A stretch of 64,000 nt of DNA, from positions 62,001 to 126,000 of the forward strand of contig JAFWEX010000058.1 in assembly GCA_017512705.1 (NCBI GenBank), in the 5' to 3' direction. Positions within the stretch are counted from its first letter, which is position 1. Each line of letters starts with the position of its first letter. This DNA comes from Paenibacillus sp. Lineage in GTDB: Bacteria > Bacillota > Bacilli > Paenibacillales > Paenibacillaceae. The notes under the pieces were generated by a model that saw only the letters and a list, made by a program, of their open reading frames with translations, did no database searches and was not told the origin of the DNA. Positions 26,784-36,408 of the stretch are shown piece by piece. Position numbers and translations under genes: made by a program.

Positions 26784-28223
26784 TTATTTGGAAGCAGATA
26801 CGCTCTGCGGTACAGCAGTAAATGGGAAATAGTCCTTGGCATTGTTATACGCAATACCTTGTACGATCTGACCAAGCAGCTCCATATCATTCGGTGCTTC
26901 GCCTTGTTCTGCCCATTCACCAATCAGGTTGCAGAGCAAGCGGCGGAAGTATTCATGTCTCGTATACGAGAGGAAGCTTCTTGAATCGGTCAGCATGCCG
27001 ACAAAACGACTAAGCAGCCCTACGTTCGCCAGTGCTTTCATCTGAGCGAGCATGCCATCCTTCGTATCATTGAACCACCATGCGGCACCAAGCTGGATTT
27101 TACCCGGAATCCCGCCGCCCTGGAAGCTGCCGATGATGGCTGCCAGCACTTCATTATCTCTTGGATTAAGGGAGTAGAGAATCGTTTTGGGTAAAGCATC
27201 CTGTTGCTCCAATGTATCCAGCAACCCAATGACAGCCGCAGATAATGGTGTATCATTCACGGCATCATAACCGGTATCCGGGCCGAGCTGGTTGAACATC
27301 TTCGTGTTATTGTTACGCGCTGCATTGATATGGAACTGCATCACCCAGCCGCGCTCCGCATACAGCTTGCCAAGGAATGTCAGTGTAACTGTCTTGTAAC
27401 CATCCTCTTCCGTGCGTGACACTTTTTCCCCAGCAAGTGCTCTGGCAAATGCATCAGCAGCCTGTTCACGAGTCGCTGCGGCGTAAGGCACGTAGTCCAG
27501 TGCGTGGTCAGAGACACGACCGCCTACGGAATGGAAGAACTCTACACGGGACTCCAGCGCAGCCAAGAATGAGTCATAATCTGTAATCTCTGTCCCGGAA
27601 GCTTGTGAGAGCTTACCTACCCATTCGATAAAGGTATCCCGGTTCAATTCCAATCCTTTATCCGGACGGAAAGACGGCAGTACCGCAGTGTCAAAACCTT
27701 CAATCTCCTGAATCTTCAGATGATATTCCAGAGAATCCGTTGGGTCGTCGGTGGTGCAGACAACGGTGACATTGGATTTGGTAATCAGATCACGCGCCCC
27801 GAAGCCTTCGCCGGTTAGTTTGGCATTTACTTTTTCCCAGATCGCCGGAGCACTATTCTCATTTAACACCTCATGTACATCGAAATAACGCTGTAATTCC
27901 AGATGAGACCAAGCATATAGCGGATTACCAATCATCATTGGCACCGTTTTGGCGTACGCCAGAAAGCGATCGTAATCCGTCACCCCTTCGCCGCCCGTCA
28001 CATACTTCTCTTCAATTCCGTTCGCCCGCATCAGACGCCATTTGTAATGGTCACCATATAACCAGGCCTCTGTCAGATTACCAAATGTTTTGTTCTCGTA
28101 AATTTCCTGAGGACTGAGGTGGCAGTGATAATCCATAATCGGCATGTCTTTCGCATATTGCTCGTAGAGCTTGACCGCCGTTTCATTGTGAAGTAAGAAC
28201 TGTTCATCCAGAAAAGATTTCAT
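26784..28223 (-). CDS. uxaC: Glucuronate isomerase (uronate isomerase)
   Basis: A 479-residue cytoplasmic enzyme that interconverts glucuronate with fructuronate and galacturonate with tagaturonate. The amidohydrolase-fold start MDYHCHLSPQEIYENKTFGN carries the metal-site His-x-His. Later blocks are VCTTDDPTDSLEYH, MQFHINAARNNNTKMFNQLG and GMLTDSRSFLSYTRHEYFRR. Length is normal. No other uronate genes (uxuA, kdgK, kdgA) are next to it, so it is isolated here. A cre-like sequence lies 95 bases upstream, in line with CcpA catabolite control. Confidence 0.95.
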   Translation of the reverse strand: MKSFLDEQFLLHNETAVKLYEQYAKDMPIMDYHCHLSPQEIYENKTFGNLTEAWLYGDHYKWRLMRANGIEEKYVTGGEGVTDYDRFLAYAKTVPMMIGNPLYAWSHLELQRYFDVHEVLNENSAPAIWEKVNAKLTGEGFGARDLITKSNVTVVCTTDDPTDSLEYHLKIQEIEGFDTAVLPSFRPDKGLELNRDTFIEWVGKLSQASGTEITDYDSFLAALESRVEFFHSVGGRVSDHALDYVPYAAATREQAADAFARALAGEKVSRTEEDGYKTVTLTFLGKLYAERGWVMQFHINAARNNNTKMFNQLGPDTGYDAVNDTPLSAAVIGLLDTLEQQDALPKTILYSLNPRDNEVLAAIIGSFQGGGIPGKIQLGAAWWFNDTKDGMLAQMKALANVGLLSRFVGMLTDSRSFLSYTRHEYFRRLLCNLIGEWAEQGEAPNDMELLGQIVQGIAYNNAKDYFPFTAVPQSVSASK

Positions 28224-28317
28224 TCGCCTTGCACGCTCCCTTTAGGTGAGTTTACGTTCATTTAGGTTTACTTTCCATCTTTACGCTACACCGTTTGATG
28301 CCAAAGTTCAATATAAA

Positions 28318-28333
28318 ATGATAGCGTTCTCAA
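28318..28333. promoter_or_regulatory. cre-like site between uxaC and the MBL-fold gene
   Basis: ATGATAGCGTTCTCAA fits the loose CcpA consensus TGNNANCGNWNNCA but has a C at a position that is usually A or T. It is in the divergent promoter region of a sugar-acid gene. Confidence 0.4.
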
Positions 28334-28417
28334 AAAAGGTTAATTTAGGCATACTCTCGCAAACACGGTATACTGGATTTAACGCTAGTGATACCGATTT
28401 GAAGGAGATGAACTGCG

Positions 28418-29170
28418 ATGAAAATCACTTTTCTGGGTACAGGGGATATGTTTAGTGTAGAACAGCATCACAACAGCATGCTCGCTGAATTCGGCGATAC
28501 GCATCTGGTGATTGATTTTCCAGAGTCCAATGCCAAGGCACTTAAGGAATACGGATTTGCGATGACCGGCATTCATAATGTGTTTATCACCCATCTGCAT
28601 GAAGATCATATTAACGGAGTTCAGATGCTTGGCTATTATGCGCAGATTGTCGGGGATCGTAAGCCACGTCTGTTCATTCACGAGGAGTTGGTTGATCCTC
28701 TGTGGAACATCCTTTCTCCTGGAATGCGTTACACAACGGACGGTGAGCGTACAATGAGTGACTATTACGATGTCGTTCCGCTGCCGGATGGGGCAAGCTT
28801 TGAACTGGGTGGGGTCACGTTCGAGACGTTTCGGACACAGCATGTTCCCGGGATGGTCAGCAACGGGCTGATGGCGAAGCCTTATTTTTATTATAGTGCG
28901 GACAGCACGCTTGATCGTGAGCGAGTGGAGCAGATCGCACCTGATGTGCAATTGATCTTCCATGAATGCCACATGCATGACTTGGTGATCAAATCCCATA
29001 CGTCACTGAAGGACTTGCAAGAACTACCCGCCGAAGTAAGACGGAAAACGGTGTTGATGCATTATCATGATGAGTATGCCGATGCGGACAAACGTACAGA
29101 GTTTAATCGCAAGCACGCGGATGATTTGCGCATGGTTGGTACGCTGGAGTCTTTTGAGCTGGATCAGTAA
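28418..29170 (+). CDS. MBL-fold metallo-hydrolase
   Basis: A 250-residue metallo-beta-lactamase-fold hydrolase. The N-terminal MKITFLGTGDMF resembles the RNase Z and phosphodiesterase branch. The metal motif is FITHLHEDHINGVQML near residue 65, with YSADSTLD, FHECHMHD and VLMHYHDEYAD as later metal ligands. A ribosome site (GAAGGAGATG) precedes the ATG. There is no signal peptide. It is divergent from uxaC but unlikely to be in the same pathway. The substrate is unknown; it is shorter than a true tRNase Z. Confidence 0.87.
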   Translation: MKITFLGTGDMFSVEQHHNSMLAEFGDTHLVIDFPESNAKALKEYGFAMTGIHNVFITHLHEDHINGVQMLGYYAQIVGDRKPRLFIHEELVDPLWNILSPGMRYTTDGERTMSDYYDVVPLPDGASFELGGVTFETFRTQHVPGMVSNGLMAKPYFYYSADSTLDRERVEQIAPDVQLIFHECHMHDLVIKSHTSLKDLQELPAEVRRKTVLMHYHDEYADADKRTEFNRKHADDLRMVGTLESFELDQ

Positions 29171-29204
29171 TGGAAGAAAGGTTCGAAGGTCAGAGTGCCT
29201 GGAG

Positions 29205-29320
29205 CTCTAAAAAAACAATAAAACCACCTGAATTAGCACATGAGAGCACGTGTCTGATTGAACTGTCCCATTGGTTGAGTACGATCAAACAAGTATGTGC
29301 AGCTCAGCTTCAGGTGGTTC
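29205..29320 (-). terminator. Long-stem terminator downstream of the alpha-amylase gene
   Basis: AACCACCTGAA (29222-29232) pairs with TTCAGGTGGTT (29309-29319), and inside it GCACAT (29236-29241) pairs with ATGTGC (29295-29300). On the minus strand this ends in TTTTATTGTTTTTTT. The loop of some 50 bases is unusually long for a simple terminator. Confidence 0.6.
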
Positions 29321-29418
29321 CATCCTTACTATTCATTCTCAGACAGGGTCTTGTAGCGTAACCATGATGTGAAGTGTTTGCCCTGTAATACAATGAAACA
29401 TCTCCTGTAATTGATTAC

Positions 29419-30909
29419 TTATTGCTCTGTATCCACTGTGTCACAATCCTCGCTCGGGTCCGGCAGTGCCCAGACAGACACACCTCCGCCGCATACGTGG
29501 AACGTAGCCCAACCATCCTCTTCGATGGTAATTGAATCTTCACAACTACCCGTCAGGTCTTCCCACACTTCTCCTGCACGATGCTCCCCGATCCACATTC
29601 TCTTCTCACCGTCATCGCCGTTGGAGATGACCACTGCGCAACCAGAGCCTTCGATCTCTTCCACGCCGCGGCGCACCCAGCCAATCGTGCTCGGGTGATC
29701 GAAATAGTCTTCCTGCTCTCCATAAGCTTTGTTGCATCGAGCTGACAACAGAATGTCCAAAATCTCTTTTTTCCCCTCTACCGGTTCAGGTCCACCAATC
29801 CCATAATAATCTCCGTAAAAGACCACAGGATATCCGTCACGACGCAGCAGTGTCAGTGCATATGCACTCGGTTTGAACCAATCGCCAACCCAGGACTCCA
29901 ATGCCTCATGAGGCTGTGAATCATGGTTGTCTACAAAAGTTACCGCATGAGTTGGATGAGTCTGAACGAGAGTATCTTCAAAAATTTTGGAAAGATCAAA
30001 ATCACGCCCTGCCAGAGAGGCCTCGTGGAACTTATAGTGAAGGGATACATCAAACAGGTCAATCTGATAATCCACCGTATCTAGAAACGTACGACAAGCA
30101 TCCAGGTTTGGATTCCAGAACTCACCTACGATGTAGAAGTCTTGCCCGCGCTTGCGGATCATCTCCGCAGCAAATTCCTTGATGAACTCATGATTAATAT
30201 GTTTGATTGCATCCAGTCGGAAACCACCGCATTGCAGCGTGTCGATCAACCATTTGCCCCACTCGATCATCTCACGCCGCACATCCGGATGGTTATAATC
30301 TATATTGGCGAACATCAGATAGTCATAGTTCCCGAACTCATCGTCGACATTTTCATTCCAAGCTTTGTTCTCCCCTGCAATGCGGAACACACCCGTACGT
30401 TCTTCTTTGGCGTCAAAATCGGTGCCGTTGAAGTGTTCGGATGTCCATTTGAAAGAAGAGTATTGATCGCCTCGTCCAGGAAATGTGAATTTGGTCCATC
30501 CTTCAATCTCAAATGGTTCGGAAATTTCCTTCGTCCGGTCATTGGGGTCCACCTCAATCACCTTAAATATTTCCTTTTCGTCTGCTCCGGCCTTGTGATT
30601 CATGACAAGATCCACGTATACGGTAATGCCACTCTTCTGACACTCCGCAATGGCATCCACAAGCTCCTGCTTGGTGCCATACTTGGTACGTATCGTGCCC
30701 TTTTGGTCAAATTCGCCCAGATCGTAAAGATCGTACACGCCATAACCTGTATCTTCTGCAGAGACCGCTTTAGTTACAGGAGGCACCCATACCGAGTCTA
30801 TGCCTTTTGCTTTCAGTTCCGGGGCCATTTCAGCTAGTCGTTTCCAATGATTGCCGTCTGCAGCCAAATGCCATTCGAAAAACTGCATCATGGTATGATT
30901 TCTCTTCAT
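29419..30909 (-). CDS. Cytoplasmic alpha-amylase (GH13)
   Basis: A 496-residue glycoside hydrolase of the Bacillus licheniformis-type alpha-amylase group but with no signal peptide, so it acts inside the cell on maltodextrin or glycogen. Conserved regions: DLVMNHKAGAD near residue 100, GFRLDAIKHINHEF with the nucleophile Asp near 232, FYIVGEFWN with the acid Glu, and TFVDNHDSQPHEA with the third Asp. It begins MKRNHTMMQFFEWHLAADG, the usual start of this family. A good ribosome site precedes it, and a long-stem terminator follows. It is a single gene. Confidence 0.93.
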   Translation of the reverse strand: MKRNHTMMQFFEWHLAADGNHWKRLAEMAPELKAKGIDSVWVPPVTKAVSAEDTGYGVYDLYDLGEFDQKGTIRTKYGTKQELVDAIAECQKSGITVYVDLVMNHKAGADEKEIFKVIEVDPNDRTKEISEPFEIEGWTKFTFPGRGDQYSSFKWTSEHFNGTDFDAKEERTGVFRIAGENKAWNENVDDEFGNYDYLMFANIDYNHPDVRREMIEWGKWLIDTLQCGGFRLDAIKHINHEFIKEFAAEMIRKRGQDFYIVGEFWNPNLDACRTFLDTVDYQIDLFDVSLHYKFHEASLAGRDFDLSKIFEDTLVQTHPTHAVTFVDNHDSQPHEALESWVGDWFKPSAYALTLLRRDGYPVVFYGDYYGIGGPEPVEGKKEILDILLSARCNKAYGEQEDYFDHPSTIGWVRRGVEEIEGSGCAVVISNGDDGEKRMWIGEHRAGEVWEDLTGSCEDSITIEEDGWATFHVCGGGVSVWALPDPSEDCDTVDTEQ

Positions 30910-31093
30910 TACAAACCGACCTCCTTGATTTGCATTCGAAGCGGACCGCGGAACGGATGGGGTATCGCCGTTGTTCGTTCGTGCTAACCAAGTTATAACC
31001 CGATTGACCTATGTTTCAATCATGAAAATGAAAGAATATTTAGAAAATCAAGAAAATATTTCTGTAAAATTGATAACCTTGTCTCATTTCCGC

Positions 31094-33406
31094 TTAAATT
31101 CGCTTATAGTCCAGCCATTCTTCAGGTAACAGAGAACGATACGGTTCTTGTGTGAAACGATCATCTACAAGTACCAGTACCCCCCGATCCTCTTCCGTTC
31201 GGATAAGTCGGCCCCCAGCCTGAAGCACCTTATTCATACCTGGAAAAACATAAGCATAGTTAAAACCGTTACGTCCCGATTTGTCAAAGTAATCCTTCAG
31301 CACGTTGTTCTCGAGGCCAATCTGTGGCAGCCCTGCACCTACAACGACAACGCCGTTCAGCCGATCTCCCGGCAGATCGACCCCTTCCGAGAACACTCCG
31401 CCCATGACGGCAAACACAAGACGTGTTCGCTCGGGATGCGGCTGGAATGCGGCCAGAAACTGCTCCCGCTCCTGCTCGTTCATACCTTGCTCCTGCATCA
31501 CCGTATCTGCATCGCTCGGAAGCTGCGCGTACGCCTCATATACCTCACGCATGTACGGATAGGAGGGGAAAAAGACAAGCAGATTGCTACGCGGCCACTC
31601 GGATACCAGCTGTTGTAACATCTCGGCAATTGGCCGTTTGGAACGCTCTCGATCTTTATAACGCACAGACAGAGGTAACAGCCGCACATCCAACTGCTCC
31701 TTATTGAACGGAGATGGGATCTGTAACGTGTAATCCTCTTCCTCTGCCCCCAGCATATCCCGATAATAACGAAGGGGTGACAGGGTCGCCGAGAAATGAA
31801 TGGTAGAACGGAAACCTTTTGCCGTCTGACGTAGCAGCAGAGACGGGTCTAGACAGAATAACTTCACCCGAACCTCACTCCGCACACACTCTGCATAGGT
31901 AATGAAACGTTCATCATACAGCTTGGCAATTCGCACGAAATTCTGCGCTGTGAAATAGGCTTCCAGCAACAGCTGATCCGTCTCAGCGTTGCCTGATCCT
32001 CCCTCGACCAGACATTGCTCTGCCACCATAATAAATGGCTCCAACTTTTCGATCAGTTCTTCCGGTGCTTCCTGCTGAATGATCTTGCCCTCTTCGCCAC
32101 CATTCTTACGAAGGGTGATCAGATACTTGTCGATGGCTCCGGTATAATCCACAATGGCTTTCGCAGCTGGCACATCGCTACCCAGCGTCTGAAACTCTCT
32201 TTTCACGTCGAGAAATACGGCCTTTTCTAGCTCTGCCGAGAACATCATGCGCCCGCGGTCTACCAGATTGTGTGCCTCATCCACCAACAGTACCGTCTTG
32301 CGTTTCTGTTCTTCCAGCATACGCTTGAGCGATATACGCGGATCAAATATATAGTTGTAATCGCAGATCACCGCGTCAGCTGCATACGCTGCATCCAGGG
32401 AAAACTCAAACGGACAGACCCGATGTTTGCGGGCATACTGCTCTATGACAGGCCGTGTCATTAATGTTTCATGTTCCAGCATGTCCAGTACAGCACCGTT
32501 GATTCGGTCATAATACCCTTCGCACATACTGCATTGTCCCGTATCACAGGCTTCTTCGTCCTTAAAACAAATTTTGTCCTTCGCTGTCAGGCTGATAACA
32601 TGCATCTTCAAGCCTTCGGCCTGCATCCGGGCAAAAGCCTCCTCCGCTGCCACTCGCGTTGTTGTTCTCGCGGTCAGATAGAACAAACGGCTGGCTTCTC
32701 CTTCACCGATCGCTTTCACTGTAGGGAAGAGCACAGACATCGTTTTGCCAATACCTGTGGGTGCTTTCGCCATAAGTCCCTGTCCTTCACGAATCGTTTT
32801 GTAAACTGCACCTGCCAGCTTGCACTGTCCCTCCCGGTATTTGCGAAAAGGAAACGGCAGCTCGCGCACACTAACATCCCGCTCCGCCTCATATGCCACG
32901 ATCATCTCCGCATAGGGTGCATATCCAGCAATGACTTCGGCTGCGAACTGCTCCAGCTCCTGCCGATCTTCCATACGGCGAAAGCGCCGTTCCTCGCCCG
33001 TCACCGAATGCACATACGTCAGCTGCACCTGCATCTGCGGCTCATCATGCTGTGCAGCATACATATAGGCATACATCTTCGCCTGCGCCCAGTGTACGTC
33101 GAGTCCACCATCCAGCTCGTCCAGATTACCCGCTGTGGATTTGATCTCATCCACCGTTAGTTGCCCCTCCAGACGAATCAAGCCGTCACATCGCCCTTCG
33201 ATAACGTATGTCAGGTCCCCATGTTGAAGCTCCGCTTCCAGCACTATTTCTTTTAGATCCTCTTCGGTATATGCCTTCTGTACCCGCTGATGAATGCGCG
33301 TTCCTTCTTGCATCGAAGCGTTCGTGCGAAATCCCGGACGTATGCTACCACTCCGATAGACATACTCAACCAGGGGTCTGACAGATATCCGAACTGTTGT
33401 TGTCAT
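31094..33406 (-). CDS. DinG/Rad3-family ATP-dependent helicase with N-terminal PD-(D/E)XK nuclease-like module
   Basis: A 770-residue superfamily-2 helicase. Residues 1-160 look like a Cas4-type PD-(D/E)XK module (GRCDGLIRLEGQLTVDEIKS). The helicase has Walker A MAKAPTGIGKTMSVLFP near residue 215. Four cysteines in CFKDEEACDTGQCSMC fit a 4Fe-4S cluster. Motif II is VLLVDEAHNLVDR, motif VI QAGGRLIRTEEDRGVLVLVDD. Such enzymes unwind DNA with 5'-3' polarity during repair. It is a single gene; the nuclease module makes a helicase-nuclease repair role plausible. Confidence 0.88.
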   Translation of the reverse strand: MTTTVRISVRPLVEYVYRSGSIRPGFRTNASMQEGTRIHQRVQKAYTEEDLKEIVLEAELQHGDLTYVIEGRCDGLIRLEGQLTVDEIKSTAGNLDELDGGLDVHWAQAKMYAYMYAAQHDEPQMQVQLTYVHSVTGEERRFRRMEDRQELEQFAAEVIAGYAPYAEMIVAYEAERDVSVRELPFPFRKYREGQCKLAGAVYKTIREGQGLMAKAPTGIGKTMSVLFPTVKAIGEGEASRLFYLTARTTTRVAAEEAFARMQAEGLKMHVISLTAKDKICFKDEEACDTGQCSMCEGYYDRINGAVLDMLEHETLMTRPVIEQYARKHRVCPFEFSLDAAYAADAVICDYNYIFDPRISLKRMLEEQKRKTVLLVDEAHNLVDRGRMMFSAELEKAVFLDVKREFQTLGSDVPAAKAIVDYTGAIDKYLITLRKNGGEEGKIIQQEAPEELIEKLEPFIMVAEQCLVEGGSGNAETDQLLLEAYFTAQNFVRIAKLYDERFITYAECVRSEVRVKLFCLDPSLLLRQTAKGFRSTIHFSATLSPLRYYRDMLGAEEEDYTLQIPSPFNKEQLDVRLLPLSVRYKDRERSKRPIAEMLQQLVSEWPRSNLLVFFPSYPYMREVYEAYAQLPSDADTVMQEQGMNEQEREQFLAAFQPHPERTRLVFAVMGGVFSEGVDLPGDRLNGVVVVGAGLPQIGLENNVLKDYFDKSGRNGFNYAYVFPGMNKVLQAGGRLIRTEEDRGVLVLVDDRFTQEPYRSLLPEEWLDYKRI

Positions 33407-33668
33407 ACGATCACCCGTTCTAATTGTAGTCTTTATACTTTATCACGAAATCCCCTGCGAGACACAACAGCATCTCCACATGATGTTAAATCGTATGAAG
33501 ATGCATGGACTTTTCTTAACTACATATGTACTGTTCAAGCCGATTTGGAATCACAGATGATCGTATGCTATGTTAGATGTTAGAATTGCTCTTTAAATGA
33601 TCATTCACAGTGGTTCGGTGGTCGTTATTACGCTTGAGAACCTACTCTGAGAAGGAGGACGAATTTTC

Positions 33669-34166
33669 ATGTATATTTATTTGATTCCATCCCCATTGCC
33701 AGATTCCCTTACAGCTTATCCACATCTGACGCTGCGCGGACAAGATCAAGTGTGTTACGCGTTTGAAACAACGGATCGATTGCTGGACATAGAGTCTGAT
33801 GAACATGTAGCTGCTTACGAGGCTTTTGACGATGCCGGATCATGGACAGGCGGCGGCTTCGCCGTGTTGAATAACATTCCGGTCACTGAGGATGGGCGGA
33901 ATGATTTTGAGGAACGTTTCAAGAATCGTGCCCGTAAAGTGGAAGACGAACCCGGATTCGTGGGCATTCGCGTGCTCCGTCCGCTCAAAGATGATACCTA
34001 TGTGGTACTTACACTCTGGCAATCGGAAGAACATTTCAAGGGCTGGCAGCAGTCACAAGCATACAACCACGCTCATCGCAATCGCAGCACAAGTGAGGGT
34101 CTGACTGCACAGAAACCAACCATGTTTCCTCGGCCTTCATTTTTGACAACATATACTATCGAGTAA
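33669..34166 (+). CDS. HmoB-like haem-degrading / antibiotic biosynthesis monooxygenase family protein
   Basis: A 165-residue protein with the same length and layout as Bacillus subtilis HmoB: about 65 extra N-terminal residues, then an ABM domain (FAVLNNIPVTEDGRNDFEERF). The IsdG-type residues appear as the Asn in FAVLNNIPV, the Trp in LTLWQSEEHFKGWQQS and a nearby His. The family opens the haem ring to release iron. AAGGAGGA precedes the ATG. It is a single gene with a terminator at 34236. True haem degradation is inferred by family. Confidence 0.8.
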   Translation: MYIYLIPSPLPDSLTAYPHLTLRGQDQVCYAFETTDRLLDIESDEHVAAYEAFDDAGSWTGGGFAVLNNIPVTEDGRNDFEERFKNRARKVEDEPGFVGIRVLRPLKDDTYVVLTLWQSEEHFKGWQQSQAYNHAHRNRSTSEGLTAQKPTMFPRPSFLTTYTIE

Positions 34167-34235
34167 TCCCACTTTCTTTGGTGTTAATGGAGCTGGAGTT
34201 AATCTGGTGATCTATCACTGTATTGAAGAAACTCG

Positions 34236-34262
34236 CCTCTTCCGCTAAGGGAGAGGTTCTTT
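34236..34262 (+). terminator. Terminator after the HmoB-like gene
   Basis: CCTCTTCC and GGGAGAGG flank GCTAA, followed by TTCTTTGT. Confidence 0.7.
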
Positions 34263-34277
34263 GTCTATTCATTTGCG

Positions 34278-34313
34278 CAAAAAAGGTCTCTTCCTATTAG
34301 GAAAAGACCTTTG
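34278..34313 (-). terminator. Terminator after the lipoprotein gene
   Basis: On the minus strand, AAAGGTCTTTTCC and GGAAGAGACCTTT form a near-perfect stem ending in TTTTTT. Confidence 0.85.
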
Positions 34314-34365
34314 GCTTATTGCAGTTCCCTCTCGTAAAAGGGCTACCCGCGTTGTTGAAACTCAC

Positions 34366-35097
34366 TTATTCAATATCCGAACGTTTAACAGGATCTCCGT
34401 CAGCAAAAATAATTTGATCCATCTCAAACTCAACTTTGATTTTTTCCAAAGGTGTGTCCCTAAGTTCAATATCTTCGTCCATGAATTGATTTATTTCAAA
34501 ACTACCCTCATAAGAAGTTGATTTTCCAGTCTTAATCGGTTGATCATATTTCACATTTAATGATTTGATATCGTTATCAAACATATCCTTGAACGTAATG
34601 ACTCCCTGGAATCCTTTCACGTCCTTTTCTCCAACGTTTTTCAGATCAAGGGTCATATGGACCACATCACTGAAGATCCATTTGTTCGTGTCTTTTAATG
34701 TTACACTTTTTTTGATCAGGCCCACCTGGATGGACTCGTCCAACAGTTTCAATACGCTTTGTTTCTTAGCTTCAGCTTCTTCCTGTTTTCTTTTGATCTC
34801 TTCTTGTCTCTTCTTCTCTTCTTCCTCAATCTTCAGCTGTCTTAGCTTCTCATCTGCTATAATTTGACCCACCGTTTTAGAGGAAAGATCCGTATTGCTA
34901 CCGATTGAATATAAGACGGCTTTTCCAAAGAGATCTTTATCTTCTTGTGTAATTTCAGTGCTATCTTTAATTTCCTGGACTACCGATTCTGAATATAGTT
35001 TTTCGGTTAACGGTTTACCGCAGGCTACCAACATAATCGTCATTAGGCCAATCAATAGAGACAATGTGAACCCTTTGTTTCTCGTACTTTTCTTCAA
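34366..35097 (-). CDS. Lipoprotein of unknown function with coiled-coil segment
   Basis: A 243-residue exported lipoprotein. The signal peptide ends in the lipobox MLVACGKP, so Cys26 would be lipid-modified. Residues 85-125 are a Lys/Glu-rich coiled coil, and residues 125-243 form a beta-rich domain (WIFSDVVHMTLDLKNVGEKD) similar in style to FxLYD-type domains that follow such linkers. The base composition is more AT-rich than the neighbours. It is a single gene with its own terminator. No function is assigned. Confidence 0.8.
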   Translation of the reverse strand: MKKSTRNKGFTLSLLIGLMTIMLVACGKPLTEKLYSESVVQEIKDSTEITQEDKDLFGKAVLYSIGSNTDLSSKTVGQIIADEKLRQLKIEEEEKKRQEEIKRKQEEAEAKKQSVLKLLDESIQVGLIKKSVTLKDTNKWIFSDVVHMTLDLKNVGEKDVKGFQGVITFKDMFDNDIKSLNVKYDQPIKTGKSTSYEGSFEINQFMDEDIELRDTPLEKIKVEFEMDQIIFADGDPVKRSDIE

Positions 35098-35244
35098 TTT
35101 GACACAACCCTTTCACATTCGTAATATTTGAATTTGATCTACATGCTTCACAGGTAAACAATATATGTAAGCAACAATGTGTATATCGGTTAAAATGGAA
35201 ATTTAATTTAGAAGAAACGAAGTATACAATTTCGTGAAATAAAC

Positions 35245-35288
35245 GAAAAAGCCCATTCATCAGATCCCCTTCGATTGACGAATGGGCC
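35245..35288 (-). terminator. Terminator after the LysR gene
   Basis: GCCCATTC and GAATGGGC, with TCA/TGA inner pairing, are followed on the minus strand by TTTTTCG. Confidence 0.85.
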
Positions 35289-35312
35289 TGTGCCTGAGCT
35301 TTAGATTTAACA

Positions 35313-36212
35313 TTATTCTCTATATTCTCTATTTCCCAGCATCGACTGGGTGAATCCAATCCATTCTCTCGTAGCAAAAGAAAGATACCGATCCTTCCGC
35401 CAGATCATGCCAAGCTGCCATGGAATGACTGGTTCCACGACCGGAATGATCCGCACGCGCATATGATCCACCTCATGACAGATCGTCTCCGGCAGCAGGG
35501 CAACGCCCAGATTAGCTGCAACCATCGCACTTAGTAGATCCCACTGAGAACTCTCATAGACCACTCGCGGTTGGAACCCGGCTTGCTGACAAGCCGCAAT
35601 AATACGGTCATGAAGCGCAAAATCCTCCCGGAATAAAACAAAGGCATCTTGCTCCAGCTCATGAATCGCAACCGATGTTTTCTCAGCAAGTGCATGGGAA
35701 GGATGGACGAGCAGATTCAGCTTTTCCTGAACAAACACAAAATGATCGAGCAGTTCATCTACCGTTGGCAGCACAGCCACACCGATATCCAGCGCACCAC
35801 TGATCACATCCGCCTCTACTTTTTTGGCCCCATCCTCAAACAGCTGAATACTCACTTGAGGATAAGCCTTGTGGAACTCCCCGTTAATCATAGGAAAGAA
35901 ACTCGACCCAACCATCGGTGGCAGACCGATGCGTAAATGCCCTTTTTTCAGATTCATCAGATCATCCAGTTCAGACGAGAGACTGCGAAAGGATTTTTCA
36001 ATCTCCTGCGCCTGCCGAAAAAAAACATGTCCCGCATCCGTTAACTGCACCTGCTTCCCATACCGATCCAGTAACGTTACCCCCAGTTCATCTTCCAGGC
36101 TTTTCACGGTTTTACTGATCGTGGGCTGGGTGATGTACAATACCTCGGCGGCTTTAGTGAAGCTCTGCTGCCGGGCAACTTCGAGAAAATACTGCAGATG
36201 GCGAATATCCAT
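35313..36212 (-). CDS. cidR: LysR-family regulator (CidR-like)
   Basis: A 299-residue regulator. The N-terminal winged helix is FLEVARQQSFTKAAEVLYITQPTISKTVKSLE, followed by a periplasmic-binding-type sensor domain of about 210 residues (LRIGLPPMVGSSFFP). It is divergent from cidA-cidB, as in Bacillus subtilis where the LysR protein YwbI/CidR activates ywbH-ywbG with acetate. The frame begins at a GTG at 36224; the ATG at 36212 gives the usual family start MDIRHLQYF and is preferred, though ribosome-site spacing does not decide. The regulated pair is inferred by neighbourhood. Confidence 0.85.
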   Translation of the reverse strand: MDIRHLQYFLEVARQQSFTKAAEVLYITQPTISKTVKSLEDELGVTLLDRYGKQVQLTDAGHVFFRQAQEIEKSFRSLSSELDDLMNLKKGHLRIGLPPMVGSSFFPMINGEFHKAYPQVSIQLFEDGAKKVEADVISGALDIGVAVLPTVDELLDHFVFVQEKLNLLVHPSHALAEKTSVAIHELEQDAFVLFREDFALHDRIIAACQQAGFQPRVVYESSQWDLLSAMVAANLGVALLPETICHEVDHMRVRIIPVVEPVIPWQLGMIWRKDRYLSFATREWIGFTQSMLGNREYRE

Positions 36213-36408
36213 CGTCTCTTCCACTCCTGTCTTTCTTGCTAATCCTCCACCTATTATAGATAAATGGAATAGTAAACATTCTTAATATGCATTTTACTCA
36301 TGAAAGAAAGGGTTGTAAAATTTATGATACGAAGCAATATTTACATTCATTTTCACATATTCAGTTCAAACTGATCCATTACATGTTGATATACAAGGAG
36401 GGATTCAA

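Noticed and set aside
29170..29361. 63-codon open frame after the MBL-fold gene
   Set aside because: It runs straight through the long-stem structure, and its composition does not look coding.
32471..33160. 229-codon plus-strand open frame opposite the DinG-like helicase
   Set aside because: The helicase strand carries all expected motifs; this frame reads as antisense noise.
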